42,278 nucleotides of DNA from CAYXWM01 sp964468805 (GCA_964468805.1 CAYXWM010000018.1:1-42278); one strand, 5' to 3'. Positions 16,754 to 25,278 are shown, numbered from the stretch's first letter. Program-made: numbers and translations. The notes: a model not told the origin generated them from the letters alone.

Positions 16754-16827
16754 CCCGATTCTCTAAAAGGAATACCTCCGAATATATGACTGCTCGGTCA
16801 CATGTCGGACAAGCATCCCGAATCGGG
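16754..16827 (+). other. Structured leader candidate before yidC
   Basis: Three nested helices can form: CCCGATTC (16754-16761) with GAATCGGG (16820-16827), CCGA (16778-16781) with TCGG (16805-16808), and TGAC with GTCA around a TGCTCG loop. The structure ends about 23 bases before the yidC start, just before the GGAGG ribosome site, in the 221-base yidD-yidC spacer. I do not recognise it as a known RNA class. Confidence 0.45.
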
Positions 16828-16850
16828 CTTCAGAATGGAGGAAATAAAAC

Positions 16851-17891
16851 TTGTTTACCCTAGACAATTGGCTTATCTTAAGTAAAGTGCAGAATGAACC
16901 CGGATTTATTGTAGGTCCTATTGCTAATTTTCTCGGCTTTATCTTGAATTACGTTTTCGAATTTTTCTATTTTCTGATTACAGACGGTGCCCAAACTTTG
17001 GGTCTCTCCATTATTATATTAACTTTTATTACAAGATTATTGATGGTTCCTCTGGCTTTCAAACAGCATAAGTCAATGGTTGGTATGCAACGTATAGCAC
17101 CGGAGATGGAGAAAATCAAGCAAAAATATGCTGGCAATAAAGACCCGGAAGCCCAACGCAAAATGAGCCAAGAAATGCAGGCTTTGTATTCCAAAGAAAA
17201 GGTTAACCCTTTTTCCGGCTGTCTGCCTCTGTTAATTCAGCTTCCCATATTTTTGGCATTAAGTTACTTGATGCAAAACGCTTACTTGTATATTTCAAAG
17301 GTAGGCACCATCTACAATAAACTTTCCGATTTAATACTCAGTATCCCCAACTACGCTTCAGATTTTTGCGTTAATGTTATAGTACCAATAGCTACACCCA
17401 AGGTTCCCGGTGGTGTTATGGTTGATTTAAAAAACACTCTGGACCTTCAAAAAATCTTAAACTTAATGACTACCGGTGAATGGCAGACAGTTGTTTCCAA
17501 TGCACCGGCTGAAATTGCAACTCAACTTACTCCCTTAATCGAAAGCAAGTTTAGAGTAGAACATTTTATGGGCATCAACCTTATAGAAAATGCCGGTCTT
17601 ATGTGGCCCGGAATTTTAATACCCATACTTGCTGTGGTAACCACCTTCCTTTCCTCGTATTTGATGACAAAAGTTTCACCCTCAGGCAGTGCCGCTCAAT
17701 CTCAAAAGGTTATGCTCTTTACCATGCCGCTTGTAATGGGCTTCTTCACCATAGGATTCCCCGGCGGTGTAGGTATATATTGGATTGCGTCATCTGTATT
17801 CCAAGTGTTCCAACAAATTATTATGAACAAATACGTTTTCGCCGCTAAAAATCCTTTGAAAAAAGAGGTGGGTCTTAATGGAAAGCCTTGA
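16851..17891 (+). CDS. yidC: Membrane protein insertase YidC/Oxa1
   Basis: YidC inserts and folds inner membrane proteins, alone or with SecYEG. The 346-residue protein has the five-helix core. The arginine of the hydrophilic groove is in LTFITRLLMVPL, and the conserved NPFSGCLPLLIQLPIFLALSY segment follows a charged cytoplasmic hairpin rich in glutamate and lysine. The loop between helices near residues 160-230 is longer than in Bacillus SpoIIIJ. No lipoprotein signal with cysteine is seen at the N-terminus, unlike the Bacillus paralogues. The start is TTG at 16851, after GGAGG. Its end overlaps jag by 14 bases, suggesting coupled translation. Confidence 0.96.
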   Translation: MFTLDNWLILSKVQNEPGFIVGPIANFLGFILNYVFEFFYFLITDGAQTLGLSIIILTFITRLLMVPLAFKQHKSMVGMQRIAPEMEKIKQKYAGNKDPEAQRKMSQEMQALYSKEKVNPFSGCLPLLIQLPIFLALSYLMQNAYLYISKVGTIYNKLSDLILSIPNYASDFCVNVIVPIATPKVPGGVMVDLKNTLDLQKILNLMTTGEWQTVVSNAPAEIATQLTPLIESKFRVEHFMGINLIENAGLMWPGILIPILAVVTTFLSSYLMTKVSPSGSAAQSQKVMLFTMPLVMGFFTIGFPGGVGIYWIASSVFQVFQQIIMNKYVFAAKNPLKKEVGLNGKP

Positions 17892-18495
17892 GAAAACCGG
17901 TAAGACTGTTGATGACGCCATAAATTCAGCATTAAAAGAACTCAATCTCCCGTTAAGTGCCGTTGAAGTAACCATTTTGGAACAGGGTTCCAGGGGTATC
18001 TTCGGCATAGGCAGTAAAGCTGCCAAGGTGCTGGTCACCAAAAAATTCGACCCCGAATCCATAGTAAAAACTTTCCTGCGTGAGCTGTCCACATCCATGA
18101 ATTTGGTTGTGGAAGTGGAAACAAAACTTGCCGATCGCCAAATGTATGTAAACATGAAGGGCGACGACATGGGTGTTTTCATCGGCAAACGCGGACAAAC
18201 CTTGGACTCATTGCAATATCTGCTTAATTTGATTGTAAACAAAGGCTCCGCTCCCTTTATCAGCATAACATTGGATACGGAAAACTATCGTCAACGCCGT
18301 AAAGAAACTCTGGAGGCTCTGGCTTACAATCTTGCAAAAAAAGCTAAAATAACCAAAAAAGATGTGGTTCTGGAACCCATGAACCCCTACGAACGTCGCA
18401 TTATACATTCCGTATTACAAAGCGACCGCTTTATAACAACCCATTCCGAAGGTTCAGAACCTTTCAGAAACGTTGTTATTTCACCCAAGAAATGA
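17878..18495 (+). CDS. jag: RNA-binding protein Jag/KhpB
   Basis: Jag (also called KhpB, EloR or SpoIIIJ-associated protein) is a cytoplasmic RNA-binding protein linked to cell elongation and sporulation in Gram-positive bacteria. The 205-residue protein has the Jag_N domain (about 1-50, with GSRGIFGIGSKAAKV), a KH domain with GVFIGKRGQTLDSLQYL near 100-116, and an R3H domain with NPYERRIIHSVL near 170. The start is ATG at 17878, inside the end of yidC, preceded by GAGGTGGG. Order and overlap with yidC are typical. Confidence 0.95.
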   Translation: MESLEKTGKTVDDAINSALKELNLPLSAVEVTILEQGSRGIFGIGSKAAKVLVTKKFDPESIVKTFLRELSTSMNLVVEVETKLADRQMYVNMKGDDMGVFIGKRGQTLDSLQYLLNLIVNKGSAPFISITLDTENYRQRRKETLEALAYNLAKKAKITKKDVVLEPMNPYERRIIHSVLQSDRFITTHSEGSEPFRNVVISPKK

Positions 18496-18575
18496 ATATG
18501 CCTTTAAAATAAATCTATAACGGTGCATAACCTTTAAGCTTATTTCTCTTCTGTATCCAAAATGTATCGCCGCTT

Positions 18576-18644
18576 ATATACCCAAACCGCAACTTTATTG
18601 CATGAGAGTTTCTTCCTTAATTAATGGGTTCTCTCCGGGTATAT
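18576..18644 (+). other. Nested inverted repeats between jag and mnmE
   Basis: ATATACCC (18576-18583) pairs with GGGTATAT (18637-18644), and inside it GAGAG (18604-18608) pairs with CTCTC (18631-18635). It lies in the 267-base jag-mnmE spacer. No T-run follows, so it is not an obvious terminator. A TATAAT at 18722-18727, with a poor -35, could be the mnmE promoter further downstream. Confidence 0.4.
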
Positions 18645-18762
18645 GAACTGTGTGCAAAAAGCTTTGATGGTTATGTGCTGTTTTTTGTAATGAAATAAGT
18701 TTTACGTGCAGCTAAATTGACTATAATTAAAAAAAGAAACTGACTAAAGAAGTGATTATTTT

Positions 18763-20139
18763 ATGAATCAAACCACAATTGCCGCTGTCTCCACACCTAT
18801 GGGCAACGGCGGTATAGGTATAGTCCGTATTTCCGGCGACGGTGCTGTGGATATACTTAAAAAAATATTTGTACCGAAAAAACAAAAAAAAGAATACAAA
18901 AGCCATAGCCTAACCTTTGGACATATAGTTAACGAAAAGGGTAAAATTCTGGACGAAGTGCTGGTGGCGGTAATGCTTGCTCCAAACACCTATACCCGTG
19001 AAGATACCGTGGAGATTAATTGCCACGGAGGAATTACCTGTGTTTATGCTGTTTTGGAATTGGTGCTTAGATCCGGAGCAGAGCCGGCTCAACCCGGTGA
19101 ATTTACAAAACGTGCCTTCTTAAACGGTCGTATAGACTTGAGCCAAGCGGAAGCCGTTACGGAAATTATTAACGCCAAAACAGAGCAAGCCCTTTTAATG
19201 GCTACCCAACAGGTTCAAGGCAGATTGTCCCAAAAAATCAGAGAATACAGAGAAAGAGTTCTGACCCTTATTACTCACATTGAAGTCTCCATAGACTATC
19301 CGGAGCATGAGGAGGAAACTCAAAACCTGCAAGAAGTTTCCAAAGAATGTAAAAGTATTACCCAAGAAATATATAAACTTATAGCCGGCTTCGAACAAGG
19401 CAAATTGCTAAAAAACGGCGTAGACACAGTAATCCTGGGCAAGCCCAATGCAGGTAAATCCTCTTTGCTGAATATGTTTCTGGATGAACAACGTGCCATA
19501 GTAACTGATATTCCCGGCACAACAAGAGATATTTTACAAGAATACATTAATTTGCAAAACATACCCTTTAAAATTACAGACACTGCCGGAATAAGAGAAA
19601 CCCAAGATAAAATAGAGCAAATAGGTGTAACCGCCGCCTTAGAGCGAGCCAACAACGCCGACCTGATTATTTTCATGCCGGACGGTTCAAGACCGTTGGA
19701 AGAAGAAGAAATCCAATTATACAAACGCCTAAAAGAAGAGTATTCAAAACCCATAATCACGGCTGTAAATAAGTCAGACCTACCGCAGGTATTAACAGAG
19801 GAGGATTTAAGCAACTTTGACCAACCCATCCTCAAACTTTCCACAGAAACCGGCGAGGGCTTCGAAACCCTTACCAAAACCATGGTAGAACTGTTCTTTA
19901 AAGAGGAACTTCTTGCAAACGGCCAACTGCAAATAACAACTCTCCGCCACAAAACCGCCCTGACAAAAGCCGCAGAGGCAATGGAACGAGCCTTAGAATC
20001 CATAACCATAGGCTTCTCCGAAGACATAGCGGCAATAGATTTAATGATAGCCTATGAAAAATTAGGTGAAATACTGGGTGAAAGCGTTGGGGAATCTGTA
20101 ATAAATAAGATTTTTGAAGCGTTTTGCTTGGGGAAATAA
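18763..20139 (+). CDS. mnmE: tRNA modification GTPase MnmE
   Basis: MnmE, with MnmG, builds the carboxymethylaminomethyl group at the wobble uridine U34 of certain tRNAs, using GTP and a tetrahydrofolate derivative. The 458-residue protein has the N-terminal folate-binding domain, a helical domain, an inserted G domain with GKPNAGKSSLLN near residue 225, DTAG near 273 and NKSD near 338, and the catalytic cysteine in the C-terminal FCLGK. The start is ATG at 18763. Its partner mnmG follows after 318 bases that contain a leader hairpin, so the two may not be one rigid operon. Confidence 0.98.
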   Translation: MNQTTIAAVSTPMGNGGIGIVRISGDGAVDILKKIFVPKKQKKEYKSHSLTFGHIVNEKGKILDEVLVAVMLAPNTYTREDTVEINCHGGITCVYAVLELVLRSGAEPAQPGEFTKRAFLNGRIDLSQAEAVTEIINAKTEQALLMATQQVQGRLSQKIREYRERVLTLITHIEVSIDYPEHEEETQNLQEVSKECKSITQEIYKLIAGFEQGKLLKNGVDTVILGKPNAGKSSLLNMFLDEQRAIVTDIPGTTRDILQEYINLQNIPFKITDTAGIRETQDKIEQIGVTAALERANNADLIIFMPDGSRPLEEEEIQLYKRLKEEYSKPIITAVNKSDLPQVLTEEDLSNFDQPILKLSTETGEGFETLTKTMVELFFKEELLANGQLQITTLRHKTALTKAAEAMERALESITIGFSEDIAAIDLMIAYEKLGEILGESVGESVINKIFEAFCLGK

Positions 20140-20269
20140 CTAAAGAAATGCCTGTAATTTCGACAAGAAAAGAAAAAACGAAGTGATCACTGAAATACTT
20201 ACTCACATATTATACCGGAAAACACATAAAAAGTAAATTAAAATACAAGGACCCAAAATACAATATTAA

Positions 20270-20424
20270 ATCTTTTAAAGGGAGTTTGAGGCATGGTAAA
20301 TTAATTTGTAAAGATACTTTTTGTTAAATAAAACTGATGTATCAACGGTTTATTATTCACAAAAAGTAACTCTAAATTTAATTTACCGGAACTTTTTCTT
20401 CAGAAAGTTTCTCTCAAGGTCTTA
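20270..20424 (+). repeat. Leader hairpin repeat upstream of mnmG
   Basis: Order: TCTTTTAAAGGGAGTTTGAGG, GGTAAATTAA, a variable hairpin (ACTTTTTG near 20317 with CAAAAAGT near 20360, imperfect between), TTAATTTACC, AACTTTTTCTTCAGAAAGTT, TCTCAAGGTCTT. GGTAAATTAA and TTAATTTACC pair, and the CTTCAG hairpin forms a second branch. It ends about 35 bases before the mnmG ATG. It fills most of the 318-base mnmE-mnmG spacer, which holds no gene. Confidence 0.8.
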
Positions 20425-20457
20425 ATTTCTCACTCTATCCACCGGAAAGGTAAAGCA

Positions 20458-22332
20458 ATGAACCTAACAAATATCTCAGAATACGACGTAGCAGTGGTGG
20501 GCGGCGGTCACGCCGGCTGTGAAGCAAGTCTGGCGGCAGCCCGCATGGGCATGAAAACCGTAATGTTTGCCATAAATTTAGACTCCATCGCCATGATGCC
20601 CTGCAATCCCAATATCGGCGGCAGCTCCAAGGGCATTATCGTCCGCGAAATCGACGCCCTGGGCGGCGAAATGGGCAAAAATATCGACAAAACCTATATC
20701 CAAAACCGTATGCTCAACAAATCCAAAGGCCCCGCCGTTTATTCCCTAAGAGCCCAAGCCGACAAATACCAATACACCCAGGCAATGAAATCCGTGCTGG
20801 AAGAAACCGAAAACCTGAGCGTGGTTCAAGGCGAAGTTACGGAAATTTTAACTGAAAACAACCAAATAACAGGCGTAATCTCCGAAACCGGCAGAATTTA
20901 TAAAGCCAAGGCGGTTATACTCTGCACAGGCACCTACCTTAACGCCCGTTGCCTTTGCGGCTCAACCATAACCTACTCCGGACCAAACGGGCTTAAAGCC
21001 TCAAAAAGGTTAAGCGAAAACATGGCGGACATAGGCATAAAAATGTTTCGCTTTAAAACCGGTACACCGCCCAGAATTAACGGTCGCACCGTAGATTACG
21101 CAAAAATGTCCGAACAACCCGGCGACAACCCGGTTAACCCCTTTTCCTTCGAAAACACCCCGGAATCCATAGCCCGTGAACAGGAAAGTTGTTACCTGAC
21201 ATATACCAACGAGCATACTCATAATATTATAAAGGACAACTTAGACCGTTCACCCATGTATTCCGGGGTCATTGAAGGCACCGGAGCAAGATACTGTCCC
21301 TCAATAGAGGACAAAGTTATGCGTTTTGCCGACAAGGAACGCCACCAAATCTTTATAGAACCGGAAGGTCTGCAAACCAACGAAATGTATGTACAAGGTA
21401 TGTCCACCTCTCTCCCGGAAGATGTGCAGGAAGCCATGCTTCGTACTGTACCCGGCTTGGAAAACTGTCAAATAATGCGTCTGGGTTACGCCATAGAGTA
21501 TGACTGCATAGATGCTACCCAACTGGAGTTATCTCTGGAATTTAAAAATAATAAAGGGCTTTTTGCCGCCGGTCAGCTTAACGGCAGTTCCGGTTACGAA
21601 GAAGCCGCCGCTCAAGGTTTAATGGCAGGCATAAACGCCGCCTTAAAAATACAAGGCAAGGCTCCTCTTGTGCTCCAACGTTACGAGGGCTATATCGGTG
21701 TACTTATAGACGATTTGGTAACTAAGGGTACCAACGAACCCTATCGTATGATGACCTCTCGAGCGGAATACCGCCTTTTATTAAGACAGGACAACGCCGA
21801 CCGCAGGCTTACTCCCAAGGCTTACGAAATCGGCTTGATTACCCAAGAGCGTTATAACAATTTTCTTCAAAAGGAATTACAAATTACAGAAGAAATATCC
21901 CGCTTAAACCAAATTATTATCTCTCCTTCGGAGGAAGTAAATCGCCTTTTGGAGGAACATAATACCACGCCCATTACAAGCGGCGTAAAGCTCCCGGATT
22001 TGATAAAACGCCCGGAACTCAGTTACCAAATCCTTAAACCTCTGGACCCCAATCGCCCGGACTTGGATTATGCCGTAAGCGAGCAGGTAAACATTACCAT
22101 AAAATACGAGGGCTATATAAAACGCCAACAAGACCAAGTGGAACAATTCAAAAAGTTGGTTGAAAAAAAATTGCCCAAAGACATAGACTATGAAAATATG
22201 CAAGGTCTGCGTATAGAGGCCGCTCAAAAACTGGCTAAAATCAGACCCGAAAATTTGGGACAAGCTTCCGGAATATCCGGCGTTACTCCGGCTGATATAG
22301 CCGTCCTAACCGTCAGACTTCATATGAAGTAA
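20458..22332 (+). CDS. mnmG: tRNA modification enzyme MnmG (GidA)
   Basis: MnmG is the FAD-dependent partner of MnmE in wobble-uridine modification. The 624-residue protein has the dinucleotide-binding motif VVGGGHAGCEA (13-23), the conserved CNPNIGGSSKG stretch near residue 50, GRTVDYAKMSEQPGD near 210, and the C-terminal helical domain used for MnmE and tRNA contact, ending in VTPADIAVLTVRL. Length matches the family (about 620-630). The start is ATG at 20458, with AAAGG upstream. Order mnmE-mnmG-rsmG-noc follows the Bacillus origin layout. Confidence 0.98.
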   Translation: MNLTNISEYDVAVVGGGHAGCEASLAAARMGMKTVMFAINLDSIAMMPCNPNIGGSSKGIIVREIDALGGEMGKNIDKTYIQNRMLNKSKGPAVYSLRAQADKYQYTQAMKSVLEETENLSVVQGEVTEILTENNQITGVISETGRIYKAKAVILCTGTYLNARCLCGSTITYSGPNGLKASKRLSENMADIGIKMFRFKTGTPPRINGRTVDYAKMSEQPGDNPVNPFSFENTPESIAREQESCYLTYTNEHTHNIIKDNLDRSPMYSGVIEGTGARYCPSIEDKVMRFADKERHQIFIEPEGLQTNEMYVQGMSTSLPEDVQEAMLRTVPGLENCQIMRLGYAIEYDCIDATQLELSLEFKNNKGLFAAGQLNGSSGYEEAAAQGLMAGINAALKIQGKAPLVLQRYEGYIGVLIDDLVTKGTNEPYRMMTSRAEYRLLLRQDNADRRLTPKAYEIGLITQERYNNFLQKELQITEEISRLNQIIISPSEEVNRLLEEHNTTPITSGVKLPDLIKRPELSYQILKPLDPNRPDLDYAVSEQVNITIKYEGYIKRQQDQVEQFKKLVEKKLPKDIDYENMQGLRIEAAQKLAKIRPENLGQASGISGVTPADIAVLTVRLHMK

Positions 22333-22527
22333 AAACATAGGACATAATGCCGTACCAATCAAGGTTTTACTTATATTTTTACCAAAGAAACCAAATGTTT
22401 TTTCGCAAAGATATTATCTAATCTGCATAAAATGTATTATAACCGACAAGAAGGTTATAATATCCACAGCAATTGACCGCACTGAATCCGGAAAGACGGT
22501 GAAATGCTCCGATTTTGCAGGAAATAT

Positions 22528-22619
22528 AGTGGTTTAACTTTAACAAACCAAAATAAATTCTATTCATCCAAGCACAAGGATTAATAGCAATTTATTACGG
22601 TACATTAATTTAAACGACT
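22528..22619 (+). repeat. Dispersed hairpin element, second family, copy 1
   Basis: Outer arms AGTGGTTTAA and TTAAACGACT enclose AATAAATTCTATT, which pairs with AATAGCAATTTATT around a loop holding CACAAGGATT. A related copy lies at 31370-31464 with different but still paired arms. The stretch 22333-22824 holds no recognisable gene; it also contains a TTATAACC/GGTTATAA hairpin near 22435 and the two inverted repeats listed separately. Confidence 0.55.
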
Positions 22620-22663
22620 GTCCCATGTATCGACGGTGGCTATAAAACGCTGAACCGGCGGCA

Positions 22664-22727
22664 ACTAATTCCAAAAGCAAGGCTTAACCGCCCCGACTAT
22701 ACCAACAAATCACCGGGAATTAGTATA
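22664..22727. repeat. Inverted repeat ACTAATTCC/GGAATTAGT
   Basis: ACTAATTCC near 22664 and GGAATTAGT near 22719 bracket about 47 bases. The same ends (TACTAATTCC and, at hslO, GGAATTAGTA) border the 101-bp repeat family, but the interior is unrelated. Confidence 0.35.
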
Positions 22728-22757
22728 CATACACCCGGCAACCTTTGCGAATTTATT

Positions 22758-22789
22758 TTGTGCTGTTTTTTGCCTAAAAAACAGCACAA
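22758..22789. terminator. Perfect 14-bp hairpin, possible terminator
   Basis: TTGTGCTGTTTTTT (22758-22771) is the exact reverse complement of 22776-22789, with the four-base loop GCCT. The T-run lies within the stem rather than after it, so the terminator role is tentative. It ends 22 bases before the ribosome site of the gene at 22825. Confidence 0.5.
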
Positions 22790-22824
22790 TTCCTTAGCCG
22801 GAAAATCAACAGGAGGAAAGAGCA

Positions 22825-23229
22825 TTGGGAAAGTGTGGATATTTTTTACCCTTAAAAACAGGTGCACCGGGATTTCGCCTTTCTGTGGCAAAATCCGTTT
22901 ATAAACCATTATATATCAACTATTCCGAGGAATATCATACCGTAGAAAAATTCCTTGAAGCACTCTCCAAGTGGCAACACGACGATGCAAAAGTATACAT
23001 CAGCAAGAATTTTGCAAACGATTTTGACTTGGATGAACTATCAAGATTTTTCGCAGAAAAAATAGATTATAAAAACTTGATTAAGGTCGAGTTTAATAAA
23101 TCTCCCAAAAACTGCATAAGCAATTCCATATTAATTTTAGACAAGGACAGAAGCATAGTCCATCTGTACTTGGTAAAGGAACCGGATAAATTTGGAAAAT
23201 GGAAAATTTACAGTATCGAAAAAGAATAG
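22825..23229 (+). CDS. Uncharacterised protein upstream of rsmG
   Basis: I do not recognise this 134-residue protein. It starts with TTG at 22825 after a strong AGGAGGAAAG (22811), so it is probably translated. It has no clear signal peptide or membrane segment. The C-terminal two thirds look like a small mixed alpha/beta domain, with alternating acidic and hydrophobic residues (FLEALSKWQHDDAKVYIS, then a closing LVKEPDKFGKWKIYSIEKE), reminiscent of small NTF2-like or DUF4878-type folds, but this is only an impression. Its end overlaps rsmG by 38 bases, so the two are likely cotranscribed. Usual Firmicute origin regions have no gene here between mnmG and rsmG. Confidence 0.6.
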   Translation: MGKCGYFLPLKTGAPGFRLSVAKSVYKPLYINYSEEYHTVEKFLEALSKWQHDDAKVYISKNFANDFDLDELSRFFAEKIDYKNLIKVEFNKSPKNCISNSILILDKDRSIVHLYLVKEPDKFGKWKIYSIEKE

Positions 23230-23947
23230 TGAGCTTGAAAGCTTGCTTTTAGAATCCTGTCGGCAACAAGACACAGAACTGACCCAACAACAAACATCAA
23301 ACCTATTGACATACAAGGATATGCTCCTTGAAACCAATCAATACCTAAACCTGACGGCAATAACCGAGCCAGAAGAGGTAATCCTAAAGCATTTCGTGGA
23401 CAGTCTCAGCCCGTTGAAGTTATTGCCCGAAGGGAATTTTAACGCTATAGATATAGGAACGGGAGCCGGTTTCCCGTCCCTACCCATTAAAATAATAAGG
23501 GAATCCATGAACCTTACCCTGCTGGACTCCGTCAACAAAAAGCTGAATTTTATCGAAGAAGTGATTTCCGCTTTAAGCCTTAACAACGCAAAAACCCTTC
23601 ATGCTCGTGCGGAAGACGCCGCGAAAGCTAAGGAACATAGGGAAAATTACGGGGTATGCTTTACCCGAGCCGTAGCCCGTCTAAACGTCCTTGCGGAATA
23701 TTGCCTGCCCTTTCTTCAAATCGGCGGCAGACTTATAGCCATGAAGGGTCCGGAAATCACGGAGGAATTAAACGAGGCGAAACCTGCCCTAAAAATTCTG
23801 GGCGGCGAAATATCCCAAGTTATCTCCTACACCATCCCTTTTACAGATATAACCCATACACTAATTTCTATAGACAAGATACACCAAACCCCAAGCAAAT
23901 ATCCTCGCAAGCCGGGAATAGTGTCAAAGAATCCTATAAAAGCATAG
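23192..23947 (+). CDS. rsmG: 16S rRNA (guanine-N7) methyltransferase RsmG
   Basis: RsmG (GidB) methylates a guanine of the 530 loop of 16S rRNA using S-adenosylmethionine. The protein of up to 251 residues shows LNLTAITEPEEVILKHFVDSL near residues 52-72, the SAM-binding DIGTGAGFPSLPIKI near 90, and FTRAVARLNVLAEYCLPFL near 157. The start is uncertain: TTG at 23192 has AAGGA about 12 bases upstream and lies within the preceding gene, and another in-frame TTG lies near 23243. Both keep the whole methyltransferase domain. Order between mnmG and noc is standard. Confidence 0.95.
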   Translation: MENGKFTVSKKNSELESLLLESCRQQDTELTQQQTSNLLTYKDMLLETNQYLNLTAITEPEEVILKHFVDSLSPLKLLPEGNFNAIDIGTGAGFPSLPIKIIRESMNLTLLDSVNKKLNFIEEVISALSLNNAKTLHARAEDAAKAKEHRENYGVCFTRAVARLNVLAEYCLPFLQIGGRLIAMKGPEITEELNEAKPALKILGGEISQVISYTIPFTDITHTLISIDKIHQTPSKYPRKPGIVSKNPIKA

Positions 23948-24070
23948 AGAAAACTTAAATATTTTGCCCCAAAAAAACAATTCTGAATATTCGAACAATT
24001 AATTACCCGGGTCAAATTCGTGGTATTATTTATAAGGAATATATGGGAAATAATTATGTAACACTTTCTT

Positions 24071-24095
24071 AATCCCAACAAGGGATTTTGTTTAT
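24071..24095 (+). terminator. Probable rsmG terminator
   Basis: AATCCC (24071-24076), loop AACA and GGGATT are followed by TTGTTTAT. A second, larger hairpin follows directly: TTTGTTTA and CCTTT pair with AAAGG and TAAACAAA around an inner GGGG/CCCC stem (about 24087-24136). The spacer 23948-24392 holds these and a leader repeat but no gene. Confidence 0.55.
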
Positions 24096-24238
24096 CCTTT
24101 CATCGGGGACAAGCCCCAAAAGGTAAACAAACATCACATTTAACCCTATTTCTCAAATTTTATATATTTTTTATAAATATGAACCGTTACCGGTCTTTTC
24201 TTAATAATTAAAGATAAAACTCCTTTCTTTATTTTAAA

Positions 24239-24346
24239 GTCTTTTTAAAGGGAGTTTGAGGTATGGTAAATTAAGTTGAACATAAAGTGACTTTAAATTT
24301 AATTTGCCTAAACTTTTTCTTCAGAAAAAGTTTCTCTCAAGGTCTT
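24239..24346 (+). repeat. Leader hairpin repeat upstream of noc
   Basis: Clearest short-form copy: GTCTTTTTAAAGGGAGTTTG, AGGTATGGTAAATTAA, a short central AAAGTGACTTT, AAATTTAATTTGCC, AAACTTTTTCTTCAGAAAAA, GTTTCTCTCAAGGTCTT. The centre lacks the long apical hairpin seen at mnmG, ecfA1 and hslO. It ends 46 bases before the noc ATG. Confidence 0.85.
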
Positions 24347-24392
24347 AATTTTTAAGCAACAGACCGGAAATCACCACGAAGGAGATGTTAAA

Positions 24393-25181
24393 ATGGACAG
24401 TATGGCGGTAGCAAGCGACCGAGAGATTTTATATATCCCGGTAGACAAGATTATGCCCAACCCATATCAACCCCGGCGTTTCTTCGATTCTTCCGGCTTG
24501 ACCGAGCTGGCAAAATCCATCTTGGAACACGGCGTTATTCAACCGATTTCCGTCCGTCGCCTTAATGATTACAGCTACGAGCTGGTCTCCGGCGAACGCC
24601 GTTTACGAGCCTCCATTTTGGCAGGTTTCGATTATATCCCGGCAATAATAGTCAACATAAACGACGAAGAATCGGCGGTTATAGCCCTAATAGAAAATAT
24701 CCAACGCCAAAATCTTAATTATTTGGAAGAAGCCGAAGGTTTCCTAAACCTAATGCACGATTACTCCATAACCCAAGAAGAACTGGCAGTAAAACTGGGC
24801 AAAAGCCAATCTACCATAGCAAACAAAATCCGTATTTTAAAATTACCCAAAATAATTCAGAAAAAATTGGTAGAAAACGAACTGACCGAACGCCACGCCA
24901 GAGCCTTGCTCCGTTTGGAAAATTTAGAGCAGCAACTGGAAGCGGTACATAAAATTGTGGAAGACGGCTTAACCGTAAAACGCACGGAAGCCTTGGTTGA
25001 GCAAATGCTCAAACCGCCAAAACAAGTCCAAAAAATGAAACGTTGCCTGAGCGACATCCGCATATTTACCAACACCATCCGCCAAGCTGTAGACTCCATG
25101 AACAACTCCGGCATGAGTACGGAATATTTGGTAGAAGAATTGGACTCCGGCTGTGAGATAATAATAAGAATAGAGTATTGA
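24393..25181 (+). CDS. noc: ParB-family protein, probable nucleoid occlusion factor Noc
   Basis: ParB-family proteins bind centromere-like DNA sites and spread along DNA as CTP-dependent clamps. Noc is the paralogue that blocks division over the nucleoid. The 262-residue protein has the N-terminal ParB domain with GERRLRAS (67-74) and an ALIENIQRQNLN box near 110, then a helix-turn-helix (LAVKLGKSQSTIANKIRILKL) near 130-150. Position directly after rsmG favours Noc over Spo0J. No parA/soj or second parB is in the window, so it could serve as the only ParB here. The start is ATG at 24393 with AAGGAGA upstream. I saw no full parS (TGTTTCACGTGAAACA-like) or Noc-site palindrome. Confidence 0.85.
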   Translation: MDSMAVASDREILYIPVDKIMPNPYQPRRFFDSSGLTELAKSILEHGVIQPISVRRLNDYSYELVSGERRLRASILAGFDYIPAIIVNINDEESAVIALIENIQRQNLNYLEEAEGFLNLMHDYSITQEELAVKLGKSQSTIANKIRILKLPKIIQKKLVENELTERHARALLRLENLEQQLEAVHKIVEDGLTVKRTEALVEQMLKPPKQVQKMKRCLSDIRIFTNTIRQAVDSMNNSGMSTEYLVEELDSGCEIIIRIEY

Positions 25182-25215
25182 TTTATGTAACTCTTTTAAA
25201 AATTTTGTTAGAACA

Positions 25216-25278
25216 GTCTTTTTATCGGCTTTTTTGGAAAGAAGGGTTTGGGGAGAATCTTTTTTCTCCCCAAAGGTT
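25216..25278 (+). repeat. Leader hairpin repeat upstream of hflX
   Basis: GTCTTTTTATCGGCTTTTTT and GGAAAGAAGGG precede TTTGGGGAGAA (25248-25258), which pairs with TTCTCCCCAAA (25264-25274), followed by GGTTTAATTTTTT. The T-run makes it terminator-like for noc, but it also matches the leader family. It ends about 35 bases before the hflX ATG. Confidence 0.7.

Noticed and set aside
19320..20027. A 235-codon minus-strand frame inside mnmE
   Set aside because: Serine/valine-rich antisense shadow of a well-supported gene; no ribosome site and no family resemblance.
24393..25181. parS or Noc-binding palindromes near noc and oriC
   Set aside because: I looked for TGTTTCACGTGAAACA and ATTTCCCGGGAAAT types by eye and found no convincing full site; a computed motif scan would be needed to exclude diverged ones.
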